Source of the DNA: Gluconacetobacter diazotrophicus PA1 5
GTDB lineage: Bacteria; Pseudomonadota; Alphaproteobacteria; Acetobacterales; Acetobacteraceae
DNA length: 64,000 bases
Assembly: GCF_000021325.1 (NCBI RefSeq)
Contig: NC_011365.1
Location: 124,001-188,000 of the forward strand
Direction: 5' to 3'
This document shows, one piece after another, positions 18,151-27,774 of this stretch. The position numbers were made by a program, and so were the translations under genes. Under the pieces are notes generated by a model. That model searched no databases. It saw nothing but the letters and a program-made list of their open reading frames with translations, and was not told the DNA's origin. The first letter of the stretch is position 1. Each line of letters opens with the position of its first letter.

Positions 18151-18657
18151 GTGATCCGCTATCTGCTGCGTTGCGATGCGGGGCATGAGTTCGATGGCTG
18201 GTTCCCCGGCAGCGCCGCGTTTGACGATCAGGTGCGACGTGATCTCCTGTCCTGTCCGCAATGCGGCACGACCGATGTCGGCCGCGCGCTGATGGCCCCG
18301 GCGGTCCGCACCCGCCCGGCCCGGCCGCCTGTGACGCAGCCGGCAGGGCAGCAGGTCGTGAGGGAACAGCCGGCGGCGGCCCCGGCGGCCCATATGCCGG
18401 CGGGCCCGCCACCTTCGGTGCAGGGGGCGGGCGTGCCGGCCGCGCTGACGGCGGCGTTGCAGACGCTTCGCCGGCACGTCGAACAACAATGTGAAGACGT
18501 GGGTGATCGTTTCGCCGAGGAAGCGTTGAAGATCCATCATGGCGAGGCGGAGGAACGCGGCATCTACGGCCACGCATCGGACGAGGATTATCACCGCCTG
18601 ACCGACGAGGGCGTCGAAATCGTGACGATACCGTGGGTCAGGCGCGCCGACAGTTGA
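18151..18657 (+). CDS. DUF1178 family protein
   Basis: 168 residues. The N-terminus MIRYLLRCDAGHEFDGWFP and the zinc-ribbon-like CPQCGTTDVGRALMAP are diagnostic of DUF1178. A Pro/Ala-rich middle separates them from a conserved C-terminus (GEAEERGIYGHASDEDYHRL, then WVRRADS). Function unknown. It begins with GTG 18151, 33 bp after the glutaredoxin gene, and is probably in the same transcript. Confidence 0.9.
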   Translation: MIRYLLRCDAGHEFDGWFPGSAAFDDQVRRDLLSCPQCGTTDVGRALMAPAVRTRPARPPVTQPAGQQVVREQPAAAPAAHMPAGPPPSVQGAGVPAALTAALQTLRRHVEQQCEDVGDRFAEEALKIHHGEAEERGIYGHASDEDYHRLTDEGVEIVTIPWVRRADS

Positions 18658-18703
18658 TCGGCCGGAATGGTTGGGGGGACGGTCCGCACAGGGACCGGGA
18701 AAC

Positions 18704-19270
18704 ATGAAACGCATGCACGACAGAACAGACATGCACGACAGAACAGACAGGCCGGCCGCCTTCGTCCCTTCGGGAACGGGGCATCGCCACAACGCGGCAC
18801 GATGGGTGTCCGCGCTGGCCTGCCTTACTCTTCTGGCCGGGATCGCGGCAGCCCCGGCCCGTGCCGACGCCGGTCCGGATGCGGATGCCGGCACCGGAAC
18901 GTTGTCTGTCCTGGGCATGTGGGAGACCAGGGAACATGATGGCGTCTTCAGGATCGCATCCTGCGGCGGGCAGCTCTGCGGTCACCTGGTGGGCATGCGC
19001 TATACGGGCGAGGTTCCGAAGGCCAGGGATGGCGGGTCCGAATGCGGCCTGCTGATGCTGACCGGTTTCACGCCGGATTCCGACGAGCCGGGGCGGTGGA
19101 ACGGCCATATCCTCGATCCCGACACGAACAAGGTCTATCACGCCCAGATCTGGTCCCCGCGTGACGGCGTCCTGAAACTTCGCGGCTATGTCGGCATTCC
19201 GCTGTTTGGCGAGACACATACCTGGACCCGCTATACCGGCACGATCGGCCAGCGCTGCCAGATGCCGTGA
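18704..19270 (+). CDS. DUF2147 domain-containing secreted protein
   Basis: About 188 residues. The C-terminal 125 residues match DUF2147: MWETREHDGVFRIASCGGQLCGHLVG, the WNGHILDPDTNKVY block and the ending FGETHTWTRY. A hydrophobic segment (WVSALACLTLLAGIAAAPARA) acts as a signal peptide, so it is likely periplasmic. The 30 residues before it contain a perfect tandem repeat of MHDRTD. The start could be ATG 18704 or a later Met in the repeat. Function unknown. Confidence 0.8.
   Translation: MKRMHDRTDMHDRTDRPAAFVPSGTGHRHNAARWVSALACLTLLAGIAAAPARADAGPDADAGTGTLSVLGMWETREHDGVFRIASCGGQLCGHLVGMRYTGEVPKARDGGSECGLLMLTGFTPDSDEPGRWNGHILDPDTNKVYHAQIWSPRDGVLKLRGYVGIPLFGETHTWTRYTGTIGQRCQMP
18713..18748 (+). 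repeat. Perfect 18-bp tandem repeat in the DUF2147 gene
   Basis: Two adjoining copies of ATGCACGACAGAACAGAC, each encoding MHDRTD, just before the signal peptide. Each unit starts with ATG, so either copy could serve as a start codon. Confidence 0.9.
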
Positions 19271-19315
19271 TGCGTAATCGCTGCCCGACACGATAAACAA
19301 CGAGGCACAGCAAGA

Positions 19316-20560
19316 ATGACGATGCCCTTTTCGCGACGCAATCTGCTCCTGGCGCTGGCGGCTTCCGGTACCGCCCCGCTAGCCAGTTCCCTGACCGGCC
19401 CGCGACCGGCGCGCGCCGCGATCCCGGCCATGTCGCGGACGCTGTGCTATATCGGCGGATACAACAAGCACGCGCCTCCGGGCGGGGCCGGGAACGGGCA
19501 GGGCATCGCAATTTTCGAAATGAACCGCGTGACGGGCGGGCTCATTCCCGTCAGCACGTTCATGGACATCGCCAGCCCGTCCTTCATCACGATGTCGGCC
19601 GATAGCCGTTTCCTGTACGCGCTCAGCGAAATCGACGATTTCAACGCCGATCACGACGGCAGCGTCACCGCCTTTTCCGTGGACCGGACGTCCGGCGAAC
19701 TGAACCGGCTGAACGTCGTCTCATCCGGCGGTGCCGTGCCGGCGCATCTCAGCGTCCATCGGGCCGGGCATCATGTCCTGGTCGCCAACTATGTCGGCGG
19801 CAGTGTCGGCGTCCTGCCCATCCGCCCCGATGGCAGCCTGGGTGAACCCACCGACGTCGTGCACAATACGGGGCCGCATATGCCCGAACGCGCCGAGGAC
19901 AATCCGCCCGGCAATTTCGCGATCAGCGACCATTCCGGTTCGCACGTGCATATGGTCGCCAGCGATCCGTCGGGCCGCTTCGTCGTGGCCTGCGATGCGG
20001 GGCTGGACCGCGTCTATGTCTGGACGCTGGATCTGGCGAGCGGCAAGCTGCGGCCCGCCGCCACGCCGTTCATCAACCTGATCCCGGGCTCCGCCCCCCG
20101 CCATTTCGCGTTCAGCAAGGACGGACGGACGATCTATATCCTGTGCGAACAGGATTCGAAGGTCGTCGTCGCATCGTTCGATCCGCGCACCGGCGCGCTG
20201 GTCCCACAGCAGAAGGTCAGCACCGTGACCTCCTATTTCCAGGGCAGCACGCTGGCGGCGGAAATCCTGATCTCGCCGAACGGGCGGTATGTCTATGCCT
20301 CGAACCGGCTGGGCGATTCGCTGGCGATCTTCCGGGTCGGCCCCGACGGATCGCTGACCCTGATCGACGAGGTCTGGATGCATGCCGACTACGGACGGGC
20401 GATGGTATTCGACCCCTCGGGCACGTTCCTGTATTGCGCCAACCAGCGCAGCGATTCGGTGACGTCCTTCCGCGTCAACCCCGAGACCGGCGCGCTGGAT
20501 TTCAACTGGCACTTCACCGCGATCGGCAGCCCGACCACGTTTGCCTTTCTCCAGATCTGA
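19316..20560 (+). CDS. Lactonase family beta-propeller protein (6-phosphogluconolactonase-like), exported
   Basis: 414 residues. The N-terminus FSRRNLLLALAASGTAP with a later AAA-type site suggests Tat export. The mature part shows the seven-bladed lactonase pattern (YIGGYN at the start, SPSFITMSADSRFLYALSE, GSAPRHFAFSKDGRTIYILCE, ILISPNGRYVYASNR, FRVNPETGALDF). Relatives include E. coli Pgl (6-phosphogluconolactonase) and fungal carboxy-muconate lactonizing enzymes. An exported member could open sugar lactones made by periplasmic dehydrogenases in acetic acid bacteria; that is inference. Confidence 0.85.
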   Translation: MTMPFSRRNLLLALAASGTAPLASSLTGPRPARAAIPAMSRTLCYIGGYNKHAPPGGAGNGQGIAIFEMNRVTGGLIPVSTFMDIASPSFITMSADSRFLYALSEIDDFNADHDGSVTAFSVDRTSGELNRLNVVSSGGAVPAHLSVHRAGHHVLVANYVGGSVGVLPIRPDGSLGEPTDVVHNTGPHMPERAEDNPPGNFAISDHSGSHVHMVASDPSGRFVVACDAGLDRVYVWTLDLASGKLRPAATPFINLIPGSAPRHFAFSKDGRTIYILCEQDSKVVVASFDPRTGALVPQQKVSTVTSYFQGSTLAAEILISPNGRYVYASNRLGDSLAIFRVGPDGSLTLIDEVWMHADYGRAMVFDPSGTFLYCANQRSDSVTSFRVNPETGALDFNWHFTAIGSPTTFAFLQI

Positions 20561-20568
20561 ATCTCGGT

Positions 20569-20653
20569 CCGCAAACGCGCGCTGGTGGCGATCCGACGCG
20601 CGTCTGCTGCGCTCCACTGCGTTCCGCTCCCGCTCACTAGCCCACGTTTCCGA
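20569..20653. repeat. Dispersed palindromic repeat, copy 1
   Basis: Between the convergent lactonase and ubiG genes. It starts CCGCAAACGCGCGCTGGTGG and ends CACTAGCCCACGTTTCCG. Both ends match those of a longer element at 56431-56579 after lpd, and the two ends are imperfect inverted repeats of each other. It looks like a REP/BIME-type intergenic element. Confidence 0.7.
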
Positions 20654-20687
20654 ACCGAAACTGAATTATGGCGGCTGGTCAGCGCAG

Positions 20688-21449
20688 TTAAGGAGCGGAC
20701 AGGCTGGCGATGTAGTTGACGCCCAGGTCATGGCTTTCGCGCCAGCCGCCCAGGGCGGGGACCATTCCCGCGATGTCGGACACGCGCAATCCGGCCTGGC
20801 TGGCGAAGGCGCCCAGTTCCGCGGGCGTGATGAACTTGCGCCATTCATGCGTGCCGGCCGGCAGCAGGCGCAGGATGTATTCCGCCCCGATCTTCGCCGT
20901 CGCCAGCGACCGCAGGGTGCGGTTCAGGGTCGAGACGATGATGACCCCGCCCGGCGCCACCATGTCGGCCAGCACGCGCAGGAACGCGGCGGGATCGGTC
21001 ACGTGCTCGATCACTTCCAGTGCCGTGATGGCCGCGAATCGCGCCCCTTCGGCCTGGAGTTCCTCGGCGCTGCCGACGCGATAGGCCAGGGACCCGCCAT
21101 CGGGGGGCAGGGGATGATCCGCCAGGTGCGCGCGCGCGGCGGCGATGGCGGCGTCCGAGGCATCCAGCCCGGTCACGTCATAGCCCATCCGGGCCAGGCC
21201 CTCGCTGGCCAGGCCCGCGCCGCAGCCGATATCCAGCAGGCGGGTGGCAGGCTCGCCGGGGGTGCCGGGGGCGGGCAGGTGGCGCCGGGCCCAGTCCAGG
21301 CGCAGGCCGTTCATGGCGTGCAGCGGCCGCATCGGCCCGGAAGGGTCCCACCAGCGGTCCGCCAGGGCACTGAATCGCGCGATCTCGTCCGGCGCGACGG
21401 AATGCCCGGCTGGATGGGCCGCCCGAGAAGACGAATCGTTTACATTCAT
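20688..21449 (-). CDS. ubiG: Ubiquinone biosynthesis O-methyltransferase UbiG
   Basis: 253 residues. The UbiG pattern is clear: EIARFSALADRWWDPSGPMRPLH at the N-terminus, SAM motif LLDIGCGAGLASEGLARMG, then ALEVIEHV and the C-terminal GTHEWRKFITPAEL. It performs both O-methylations in ubiquinone synthesis. ATG 21449 (MNVNDSS) follows AGGTGGTGAAGCC. It is divergent from lysC over about 155 bp. Confidence 0.94.
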   Translation of the reverse strand: MNVNDSSSRAAHPAGHSVAPDEIARFSALADRWWDPSGPMRPLHAMNGLRLDWARRHLPAPGTPGEPATRLLDIGCGAGLASEGLARMGYDVTGLDASDAAIAAARAHLADHPLPPDGGSLAYRVGSAEELQAEGARFAAITALEVIEHVTDPAAFLRVLADMVAPGGVIIVSTLNRTLRSLATAKIGAEYILRLLPAGTHEWRKFITPAELGAFASQAGLRVSDIAGMVPALGGWRESHDLGVNYIASLSAP

Positions 21450-21605
21450 GGCTTCACCACCTTTCCGCTGACCATCTGCCGCTGGACGGCGCAGCGGTGG
21501 AAGGGTATGTGACGCGCCTTGCAGATAACCGCAATGCCCCGTCCGGCGCCCCAGCGCGCCCGGCGGGCTGGAACGGCCGCCGCGCCGAACTGGAGAGCCC
21601 TGTCC

Positions 21606-22859
21606 ATGCCTCGTACCGTCCCGCGGATCGTCATGAAATTCGGTGGCACGTCTGTGGCCGACCTGGACCGAATTCGCGCGGTGGCGGAAAAAGTGCACAA
21701 GCAGGTTGCCGCGGGATGCGAGGTCGCGGTCGTCGTCTCGGCCATGTCGGGGGTGACCAACCGCCTGGTGGGATACTGCCAGTCCCTGTCGCCGCTGCAT
21801 GACGCGAAGGAATATGACGCCGTCGTCGCAACGGGCGAGCAGGTGACCAGCGGCCTGCTGGCCATCGCGCTGCAGACTCTGGGGCTGGAGGCGCGGTCGT
21901 GGCTGGGGTGGCAGATTCCGCTGCGTACCGACGGCGCGCACGGCAAGGCGCGGATCGACTCGATCGACGGCGAGGCCCTGATCACGCGGATGCGGGCCGG
22001 ACAGGTTCCGGTCATCGCCGGCTTCCAGGGCGTGGACCCCGACGGGCGGATCACGACCCTGGGGCGGGGCGGTTCGGACACGTCCGCCGTGGCACTGGCG
22101 GCGGCGCTGCAGGCCGACCGGTGCGATATCTATACCGACGTCGACGGAATCTACACGACCGACCCGCGAATTGTTGCGAGGGCGCGGAAGCTGGATAAGA
22201 TCACGTACGAGGAGATGCTGGAACTGGCGTCGGTCGGGGCCAAGGTGCTCCAGACCCGCAGCGTCGAACTGGCGATGAAGGAGCGGGTGCGCGTACAGGT
22301 GCTGTCGAGCTTCAGCGACGGCCCCGCCCCGTCGGAAGACAACCTGCCCGGTTCATTAGTGGTGGATGAGGACGAGATCGTGGAAAAGGAACTGGTCGCC
22401 GGCATTGCCTATTCGCGCGACGAAGCGAAGCTGTCCGTCAGGCGCATTCCCGACCGTCCGGGCATCGCGGCGGCGATCTTCGGCCCGCTGACGGCCGCGA
22501 ACGTGAATGTGGACATGATCGTGCAGAGCACGGGGGCCGACGGCCTGACCAACATGACGTTCACCACCGGCAAGACCGACCTGGCCCGCGCCATCCAGGC
22601 GCTGGAGGCCGCGCGGGACGTCATCCAGTATGGTGAAATGGCGACCGACGACGACGTGGTGAAGATCAGCGTGGTGGGCGTGGGCATGCGCTCGCACGCG
22701 GGGGTGGCCAACACGATGTTCCGCACCCTGTCGGACCGCAACATCAATATCCAGGTCATCTCGACCAGCGAAATCAAGGTATCGGTGCTGATCGCGGCGG
22801 AATATACCGAACTGGCGGTCCGGGCGCTGCACACCGCCTACGGCCTGGATGCGGCCTGA
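21606..22859 (+). CDS. lysC: Aspartate kinase
   Basis: 417 residues. It phosphorylates aspartate, opening the lysine, methionine and threonine pathway. The N-terminal KFGGTSVAD nucleotide motif, VVVSAMSGVTNRLV, the GRGGSDTSAVALAAAL block and two C-terminal ACT domains (first at AKLSVRRIPDRPGIAAAIF) fit a feedback-regulated LysC. ATG 21606 (MPRTVPRIVMKFGG) is chosen; 21633 is a shorter alternative. The longer frame upstream lacks family sequence. Confidence 0.95.
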   Translation: MPRTVPRIVMKFGGTSVADLDRIRAVAEKVHKQVAAGCEVAVVVSAMSGVTNRLVGYCQSLSPLHDAKEYDAVVATGEQVTSGLLAIALQTLGLEARSWLGWQIPLRTDGAHGKARIDSIDGEALITRMRAGQVPVIAGFQGVDPDGRITTLGRGGSDTSAVALAAALQADRCDIYTDVDGIYTTDPRIVARARKLDKITYEEMLELASVGAKVLQTRSVELAMKERVRVQVLSSFSDGPAPSEDNLPGSLVVDEDEIVEKELVAGIAYSRDEAKLSVRRIPDRPGIAAAIFGPLTAANVNVDMIVQSTGADGLTNMTFTTGKTDLARAIQALEAARDVIQYGEMATDDDVVKISVVGVGMRSHAGVANTMFRTLSDRNINIQVISTSEIKVSVLIAAEYTELAVRALHTAYGLDAA

Positions 22860-22863
22860 ACCG

Positions 22864-23937
22864 ATGGACACCCTCGCCATGCCCCTGTCGGATGACGCAA
22901 TGTTTCGGACCGCCGCGCGCGCGCGGCTGGACCGCCTGTGGTCCGCCGGCACGGCCTTCCTGGGCAGCGAGGTCGCGATCCTGGGCGGCGCCATGTCCTG
23001 GGTCAGCGAGCGCCATCTGGTATCGGCCATTTCCAACGCCGGCGGCTTCGGCGTGCTGGCCTGCGGCGCCATGGAACCCGACCGGCTGGCCGAGGAAATC
23101 GCCGCCACCCAGGCGCTGACCAGCCGCCCCTTCGGCGTCAACCTGATCACCATGCACCCACGCCTGGACGACCTGATCCAGGTCTGCCTTTCGGCCGGGG
23201 TCACGCATGTCGTGCTGGCCGGCGGCATTCCGCCGGGGCCGGCCATCCGCGCGATCAAGGATGGCGGGGCGCGGGTCGTGGCGTTCGCGCCGGCCCTGGT
23301 GCTGGCCAAGCGGCTGGTGCGCATGGGCGTCGATGCCCTGGTGATCGAGGGCGCGGAGGCCGGCGGGCATGTCGGCCCGGTCTCGCTGACCGTCCTGGCG
23401 CAGGAAGTGCTGCCCCATATCCGCTCGGTTCCCGTCTTCGTCGCGGGCGGGCTGGGACGGGGCGAGGCCATCCTGTCCTATCTGGAGCAGGGGGCGGCCG
23501 GCGCGCAGCTCGGCACCCGCTTCGCCGCGTCGGCCGAAAGCATTGCCCACGAACGGTTCAAGGCCGCGTTCGTCCGCGCCAACGCCCGCGACGCCGTGAC
23601 GTCGGTCCAGCTTGACGAACGCTTCCCCGTCATTCCGGTGCGTGGCCTGTCGAACGAGGGCGGACGCGCCTTCCTGCGCCATCAGGCGGAAACGATCCGC
23701 CGCTACCTGGACGGCGAACTGACGCGTGAGGCCGCGCAACTGGATATCGAGCATTTCTGGGCCGGGTCGCTGCGCCGGGCGGTGATCGAGGGCGACGTGG
23801 AACAGGGTTCGGTCATGGCCGGCCAGTCGGTCGGCATGATCTCCTCCGTCCAGCCGGTCGCGGCCATCATCGCCGAACTGGTCGAACAGGCGGTCGATGC
23901 GCTGGTTCGGCGCGACATGCCGGCGGGGGATGCGTGA
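22864..23937 (+). CDS. Nitronate monooxygenase / 2-nitropropane dioxygenase-like flavoprotein
   Basis: 357 residues in the NMO/FabK-like TIM-barrel family that binds FMN. Seen: the N-terminal GGAMSWVSERHLVSAISNAGGFG, IEGAEAGGHVG in the middle and the phosphate-binding VAGGLGRGEAILSYLEQGAAGAQLGTRF. It could oxidise nitronates or act as an enoyl reductase; the sequence alone does not decide. It starts 4 bp after lysC and overlaps the next gene by 4 bp (GTGA), so it is in one operon with both. Confidence 0.85.
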   Translation: MDTLAMPLSDDAMFRTAARARLDRLWSAGTAFLGSEVAILGGAMSWVSERHLVSAISNAGGFGVLACGAMEPDRLAEEIAATQALTSRPFGVNLITMHPRLDDLIQVCLSAGVTHVVLAGGIPPGPAIRAIKDGGARVVAFAPALVLAKRLVRMGVDALVIEGAEAGGHVGPVSLTVLAQEVLPHIRSVPVFVAGGLGRGEAILSYLEQGAAGAQLGTRFAASAESIAHERFKAAFVRANARDAVTSVQLDERFPVIPVRGLSNEGGRAFLRHQAETIRRYLDGELTREAAQLDIEHFWAGSLRRAVIEGDVEQGSVMAGQSVGMISSVQPVAAIIAELVEQAVDALVRRDMPAGDA

Positions 23938-25148
23938 ACGACACCAGCGCCCGCAATCCGGCCGCCGACCCCAGGGGGGCAGGCGCCCCGAACGGTGTGG
24001 GGCCGACCCTGCGCGCCCGCCGTGAACAGTTGGGGTGGGCGCTGCCGGACGTGGCCACCTGGCTGCGCATCCGCCTGTCCTACCTGGAAGCGATGGAGGA
24101 CGGACGCGTCAAGGACCTGCCGGGGAATGTCTATACGGTGGGGTTCCTGCGCACCTATGCCCAGGCGCTGGGGCTGGACGCGGAATCCCTCGTCGCCCGG
24201 TTCAAGGCCGAGGCGCGGGACAATATCGATTACAAGCCCGAACTGTCCTTTCCCGCGCCGGTGCCCGGCAGCGCCGTGCCGGCCGGTGTCATGGCCCTGC
24301 TGGGCGGGGTGGTCATCATTGCCGCCTATGTCGGCTGGTACCGCATGACCGGCGTGCAGTCCGTCCCGCCCCAGCAGGTGCCCTCGGTGTACTCGGCCAT
24401 TCCCGGCATGACGCGGCAGGCCCCGACCTCGCCCCAGGTGGCATCGGTCCTGCCGTCGGGGCGGCCCATCGGCCCGCCGCAGCCTCTGTCCAATGCCGAA
24501 AGATCCGCCATCACGGACGGCGACGTGCCCGCGCCGGCGCCGCTGGCGGCACCAACGCCGGCCGTACCGCCCCAAGGTACCACGCCCCAGGGTGCAGTGA
24601 CCCAGGGTACAGTGACCCAAGGCACCCTGGCCCAGGGGAATGGAACCCCGGGCGTAGGGGACGCTGCCGTGCCGCCACCGGCCGGTCCGTCACAGTCCGC
24701 TATGCAGCCTGTGCCCCAGCCCGCGCCGGTTGCCGCCGCGCCGCCGACCGCCCCGGCGGGCCAGATGATGCTGACGGCCTCAGCCCAGACGTGGGTGCAG
24801 GTCAGGGTTGCGGGCGGGCCGGTCATCTATGATCATATCCTGCAGCCCGGTGAAAGCTGGTCCGTCCCCCCGGACAGGACTAACCTGCTGCTGACGGTCG
24901 GCAACGCCGGCGGCCTGGTGCTGAGCGCCGACGGGGTGACGACGCAGCCGCTGGGCCGCAACGGCGCGGTCGTGCGCAATCTTTCGCTGACGCCCGACGC
25001 CATTCGCAGCGGCAGCATCGTGACGGCGGCATCGACGCCCGCGCCCCATGCGGCACGACCCCATGGCAGCGGGGCGGGGGCGGCCATGCCGGCATCCGCC
25101 CCGGCCGTGCCGCAGGCGACCCCGCCGTCACCGACGATCGCCCATTGA
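23934..25148 (+). CDS. RodZ-like HTH membrane protein with DUF4115 domain
   Basis: 404 residues. An N-terminal helix-turn-helix (LRARREQLGWALPDVATWLRI, then VYTVGFLRTYAQALGLD) is followed by one membrane helix (PAGVMALLGGVVIIAAYVGW), a long Pro/Ala/Gln-rich periplasmic linker and a C-terminal DUF4115 domain (LTASAQTWVQVRVAGGPVIY). This is the RodZ plan, a protein that links MreB to the cell wall machinery. A five-residue repeat lies in the linker. The GTG start overlaps the previous stop. Confidence 0.87.
   Translation: MNDTSARNPAADPRGAGAPNGVGPTLRARREQLGWALPDVATWLRIRLSYLEAMEDGRVKDLPGNVYTVGFLRTYAQALGLDAESLVARFKAEARDNIDYKPELSFPAPVPGSAVPAGVMALLGGVVIIAAYVGWYRMTGVQSVPPQQVPSVYSAIPGMTRQAPTSPQVASVLPSGRPIGPPQPLSNAERSAITDGDVPAPAPLAAPTPAVPPQGTTPQGAVTQGTVTQGTLAQGNGTPGVGDAAVPPPAGPSQSAMQPVPQPAPVAAAPPTAPAGQMMLTASAQTWVQVRVAGGPVIYDHILQPGESWSVPPDRTNLLLTVGNAGGLVLSADGVTTQPLGRNGAVVRNLSLTPDAIRSGSIVTAASTPAPHAARPHGSGAGAAMPASAPAVPQATPPSPTIAH
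24570..24644 (+). repeat. Five 15-bp units coding a xQGxx pentapeptide repeat
   Basis: Five in-frame units encode PQGTT, PQGAV, TQGTV, TQGTL and AQGNG in the periplasmic linker of the RodZ-like protein. The third and fourth units are nearly the same at DNA level. Copy number could vary between strains by slippage without a frameshift. Confidence 0.85.
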
Positions 25149-25293
25149 CCTTGTGCGCCGGATGCTGCGCCCTGGCAGGGCCGGCTCTGGCCAAACTTGG
25201 CGGTTTTTGGCAGGAAGCACCCACGGGAAGGCGGCGCACCGTCGGGCCGTCGGATAGAACCGTGTTACAATTGCCTCATCCGGAGGGCAGATC

Positions 25294-26442
25294 ATGAGCA
25301 GCTATCGTCCCTATCAGTCCATCGAGCGCCGCAAGTCGCGGCAGATCCATGTCGGCAAGGTTCCGGTCGGCGGCGACGCACCCATTTCGGTGCAGACCAT
25401 GACCAATACCCTGACGACGGATGCCGAAGCGACGATCGCGCAGATCCGCAGGGCCGAACTGGCGGGCGTCGATATCGTGCGCGTCTCCTGCCCCGACGAG
25501 GAAAGCACCGCCGCGCTGGCCGAGATCGTGCGCGAGGTCAACGTGCCGATCGTTGCCGACATCCATTTCCACTACAAGCGCGCGATCGAGGCCGCCCAGG
25601 CCGGCGCGGCCTGCCTGCGCATCAATCCCGGCAATATCGGCAGCGCCGAGCGTGTGCGTGAGGTCGTGAAGGCCGCGCGTGAGCATGGCTGCTCGATCCG
25701 CATCGGGGTGAATGCCGGGTCGCTGGAAAAGCACCTGCTGGAAAAATACGGCGAACCCAACCCCGACGCGCTGGTCGAAAGTGCGCTGGAACACGCCAAG
25801 ATCCTGCAGGATCACGATTTCCATGAATTCAAGATCAGCGTGAAGGCGTCGGACGTCTTCCTGGCCGTGGCCGCCTACCAGCAACTGGCCGAGGTCTGCG
25901 ACCATCCGCTGCATATCGGCATCACCGAGGCGGGCAGCAAGCGCGCCGGCACGGTCAAGTCCTCGATCGGCCTGGGCAACCTGCTGTGGGCCGGCGTGGG
26001 CGATACCATGCGCGTCTCGCTGTCGGCGGACCCCGAGGAAGAGGTCCTGGTGGGCTGGGATATCCTGAAATCCCTGGGCCTGCGCCATCGCGGCGTGAAG
26101 ATCATTTCCTGCCCCTCATGCGCGCGGCAGGGGTTCAACGTCATCCAGACCGTGCAGACCCTGGAGGAGCGCCTGGCGCACATCCAGACGCCGCTGACGC
26201 TGTCCATCATCGGCTGCGTGGTCAACGGCCCCGGCGAGGCGCTGATGACCGATATCGGCGTGACCGGCGGCGGATCGGGCCGCCACATGGTCTACGCCGC
26301 CGGCCGTCAGGACCATACCGTTCCGGCCGATTCGATGATCGAGCACATCGTCGAGCTGGTCGAGAAGAAGGCCGAGATCCTCCGTGCCGAGGAAGCGGCC
26401 GCCAAGGCCGAGGCCGAAGCGGCGCTGGCCCCCGCGCAATAA
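25294..26442 (+). CDS. ispG: 4-hydroxy-3-methylbut-2-enyl diphosphate synthase (flavodoxin) IspG
   Basis: 382 residues. It converts methylerythritol cyclodiphosphate to HMBPP in the MEP isoprenoid pathway. The N-terminal [20 protein letters not shown] and [11 protein letters not shown], the TIM-barrel segment [11 protein letters not shown] and the 4Fe-4S cysteines in [12 protein letters not shown] and GCVVNGPGE are all present. The C-terminal 30 residues are Ala/Glu-rich and not part of the domain. It starts 145 bp after the RodZ-like gene, an order often seen in alphaproteobacteria. Confidence 0.96.
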   Translation: MSSYRPYQSIERRKSRQIHVGKVPVGGDAPISVQTMTNTLTTDAEATIAQIRRAELAGVDIVRVSCPDEESTAALAEIVREVNVPIVADIHFHYKRAIEAAQAGAACLRINPGNIGSAERVREVVKAAREHGCSIRIGVNAGSLEKHLLEKYGEPNPDALVESALEHAKILQDHDFHEFKISVKASDVFLAVAAYQQLAEVCDHPLHIGITEAGSKRAGTVKSSIGLGNLLWAGVGDTMRVSLSADPEEEVLVGWDILKSLGLRHRGVKIISCPSCARQGFNVIQTVQTLEERLAHIQTPLTLSIIGCVVNGPGEALMTDIGVTGGGSGRHMVYAAGRQDHTVPADSMIEHIVELVEKKAEILRAEEAAAKAEAEAALAPAQ

Positions 26443-26522
26443 GGGTCCCTTCAACGCCCCCGCGGGCCGCCGAGCCGCGGCCGCCGGGGCACCTGTTCCC
26501 ATCAACCAGGAATTTTGTCTTC

Positions 26523-27770
26523 GTGAGCAGCTTGCAACCCGTCCGCGGCACCCATGACCTGATCGGCGAGACCCAGCTTCGTCACGCCCATGTGGTGGAG
26601 ACCGCGCGCCGGATTGCCGGGCTTTACGGCTTCGACGAATGGGCCACCCCCATCTTCGAGGACACGCGCGTCTTCGCCCGCTCGCTGGGCGATACGTCCG
26701 ACGTCGTGTCGAAGGAGATGTATTCGTTCGAGGATCGCGGCGGTGAATCGCTGACCCTGCGGCCCGAGGGCACGGCAGGCGTGTGCCGCGCGCTGGTGAC
26801 CAACGGGCTGACCCAGTCCCTGCCGCAGAAAGTGTTCTATGCCGGCCCGATGTTCCGCTACGAGCGGCCGCAGAAGGGACGCTACCGCCAGTTCCACCAG
26901 ATCGGGGCGGAACTGATCGGCGCGGCCGAGCCGCTGGCGGATGCCGAGGCGATCGCCATGGGCCGCGACGTGCTGAAGGCGCTGGGCATCGCGGACGAGA
27001 CGATCCTGGACCTGAACACGCTGGGCGACACCGAAAGCCGCGCCGCGTGGCGCACGGCGCTGATCGGCTATTTCACGGAATGCCGCGACCAGTTGTCCGA
27101 CGACAGCCGCGCCCGGCTGGAGCGCAATCCGCTGCGTATCCTGGACAGCAAGGCGCCGCAGGATCGCGCGCTGGTGGCCGACGCGCCCCGGATCGGCGCA
27201 TTCCTGACGCCCGAGGCCGTGGCCTTCTGGGATGGGCTGCGCTCGGCGCTGGACCTGATGGGCGTGCCCTTCCGCGAAAATCCGGGCATCGTGCGCGGCC
27301 TGGATTATTACGGGCACACCGCCTTCGAATTCGTCACCGAGCGCCTCGGCGCGCAGGGGACGGTCCTGGCCGGCGGCCGCTATGACGGGCTGGTCGCCGA
27401 AATGGGCGGCCCGCGCACCCCGGCCATCGGCTGGGCGGGCGGGATCGAGCGCCTGTCGATGCTGCTGGACGCGACGCCGGCGGCCCCGCGCCCGGTCGCG
27501 GTGGTGCCGATGGGCGAGGGCGCCATGGGCGCCGCGATCCTGCTGCTGCAGGCCCTGCGCGCGGGCGGCGTGCGGGCGGAAATCGCCTATCGCGGCAATA
27601 CCAAGAAGCGGCTGGAACGGGCGAACCGGATCGGTGCCACGCATGCCGTGCTGATCGGCGAGGACGAGGTGGCGCGCGGCGTGGCCCAGGTCAAGGCGCT
27701 GGATGACGGGTCGCAGGCCGAACTGGCCCTGGACGCCGTCACGCCCTATCTGGCCGGGCTGGCCGGATAG
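26523..27770 (+). CDS. hisS: Histidine--tRNA ligase
   Basis: 415 residues of a class II tRNA synthetase. Seen: [10 protein letters not shown] at the start, motif 2 with [18 protein letters not shown], the histidine motifs [14 protein letters not shown] and [10 protein letters not shown], motif 3 [12 protein letters not shown], and a C-terminal anticodon-binding domain. The GTG at 26523 (VSSLQPVRG) gives the usual N-terminus. It is followed 4 bp later by prfA. Confidence 0.96.
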   Translation: MSSLQPVRGTHDLIGETQLRHAHVVETARRIAGLYGFDEWATPIFEDTRVFARSLGDTSDVVSKEMYSFEDRGGESLTLRPEGTAGVCRALVTNGLTQSLPQKVFYAGPMFRYERPQKGRYRQFHQIGAELIGAAEPLADAEAIAMGRDVLKALGIADETILDLNTLGDTESRAAWRTALIGYFTECRDQLSDDSRARLERNPLRILDSKAPQDRALVADAPRIGAFLTPEAVAFWDGLRSALDLMGVPFRENPGIVRGLDYYGHTAFEFVTERLGAQGTVLAGGRYDGLVAEMGGPRTPAIGWAGGIERLSMLLDATPAAPRPVAVVPMGEGAMGAAILLLQALRAGGVRAEIAYRGNTKKRLERANRIGATHAVLIGEDEVARGVAQVKALDDGSQAELALDAVTPYLAGLAG

Positions 27771-27774
27771 ACCG

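Noticed and set aside
24570-24644. CRISPR-like array
   Set aside because: The units are adjacent, in frame and code for a Gln-rich linker; there are no spacers. No CRISPR array was seen elsewhere in the window.
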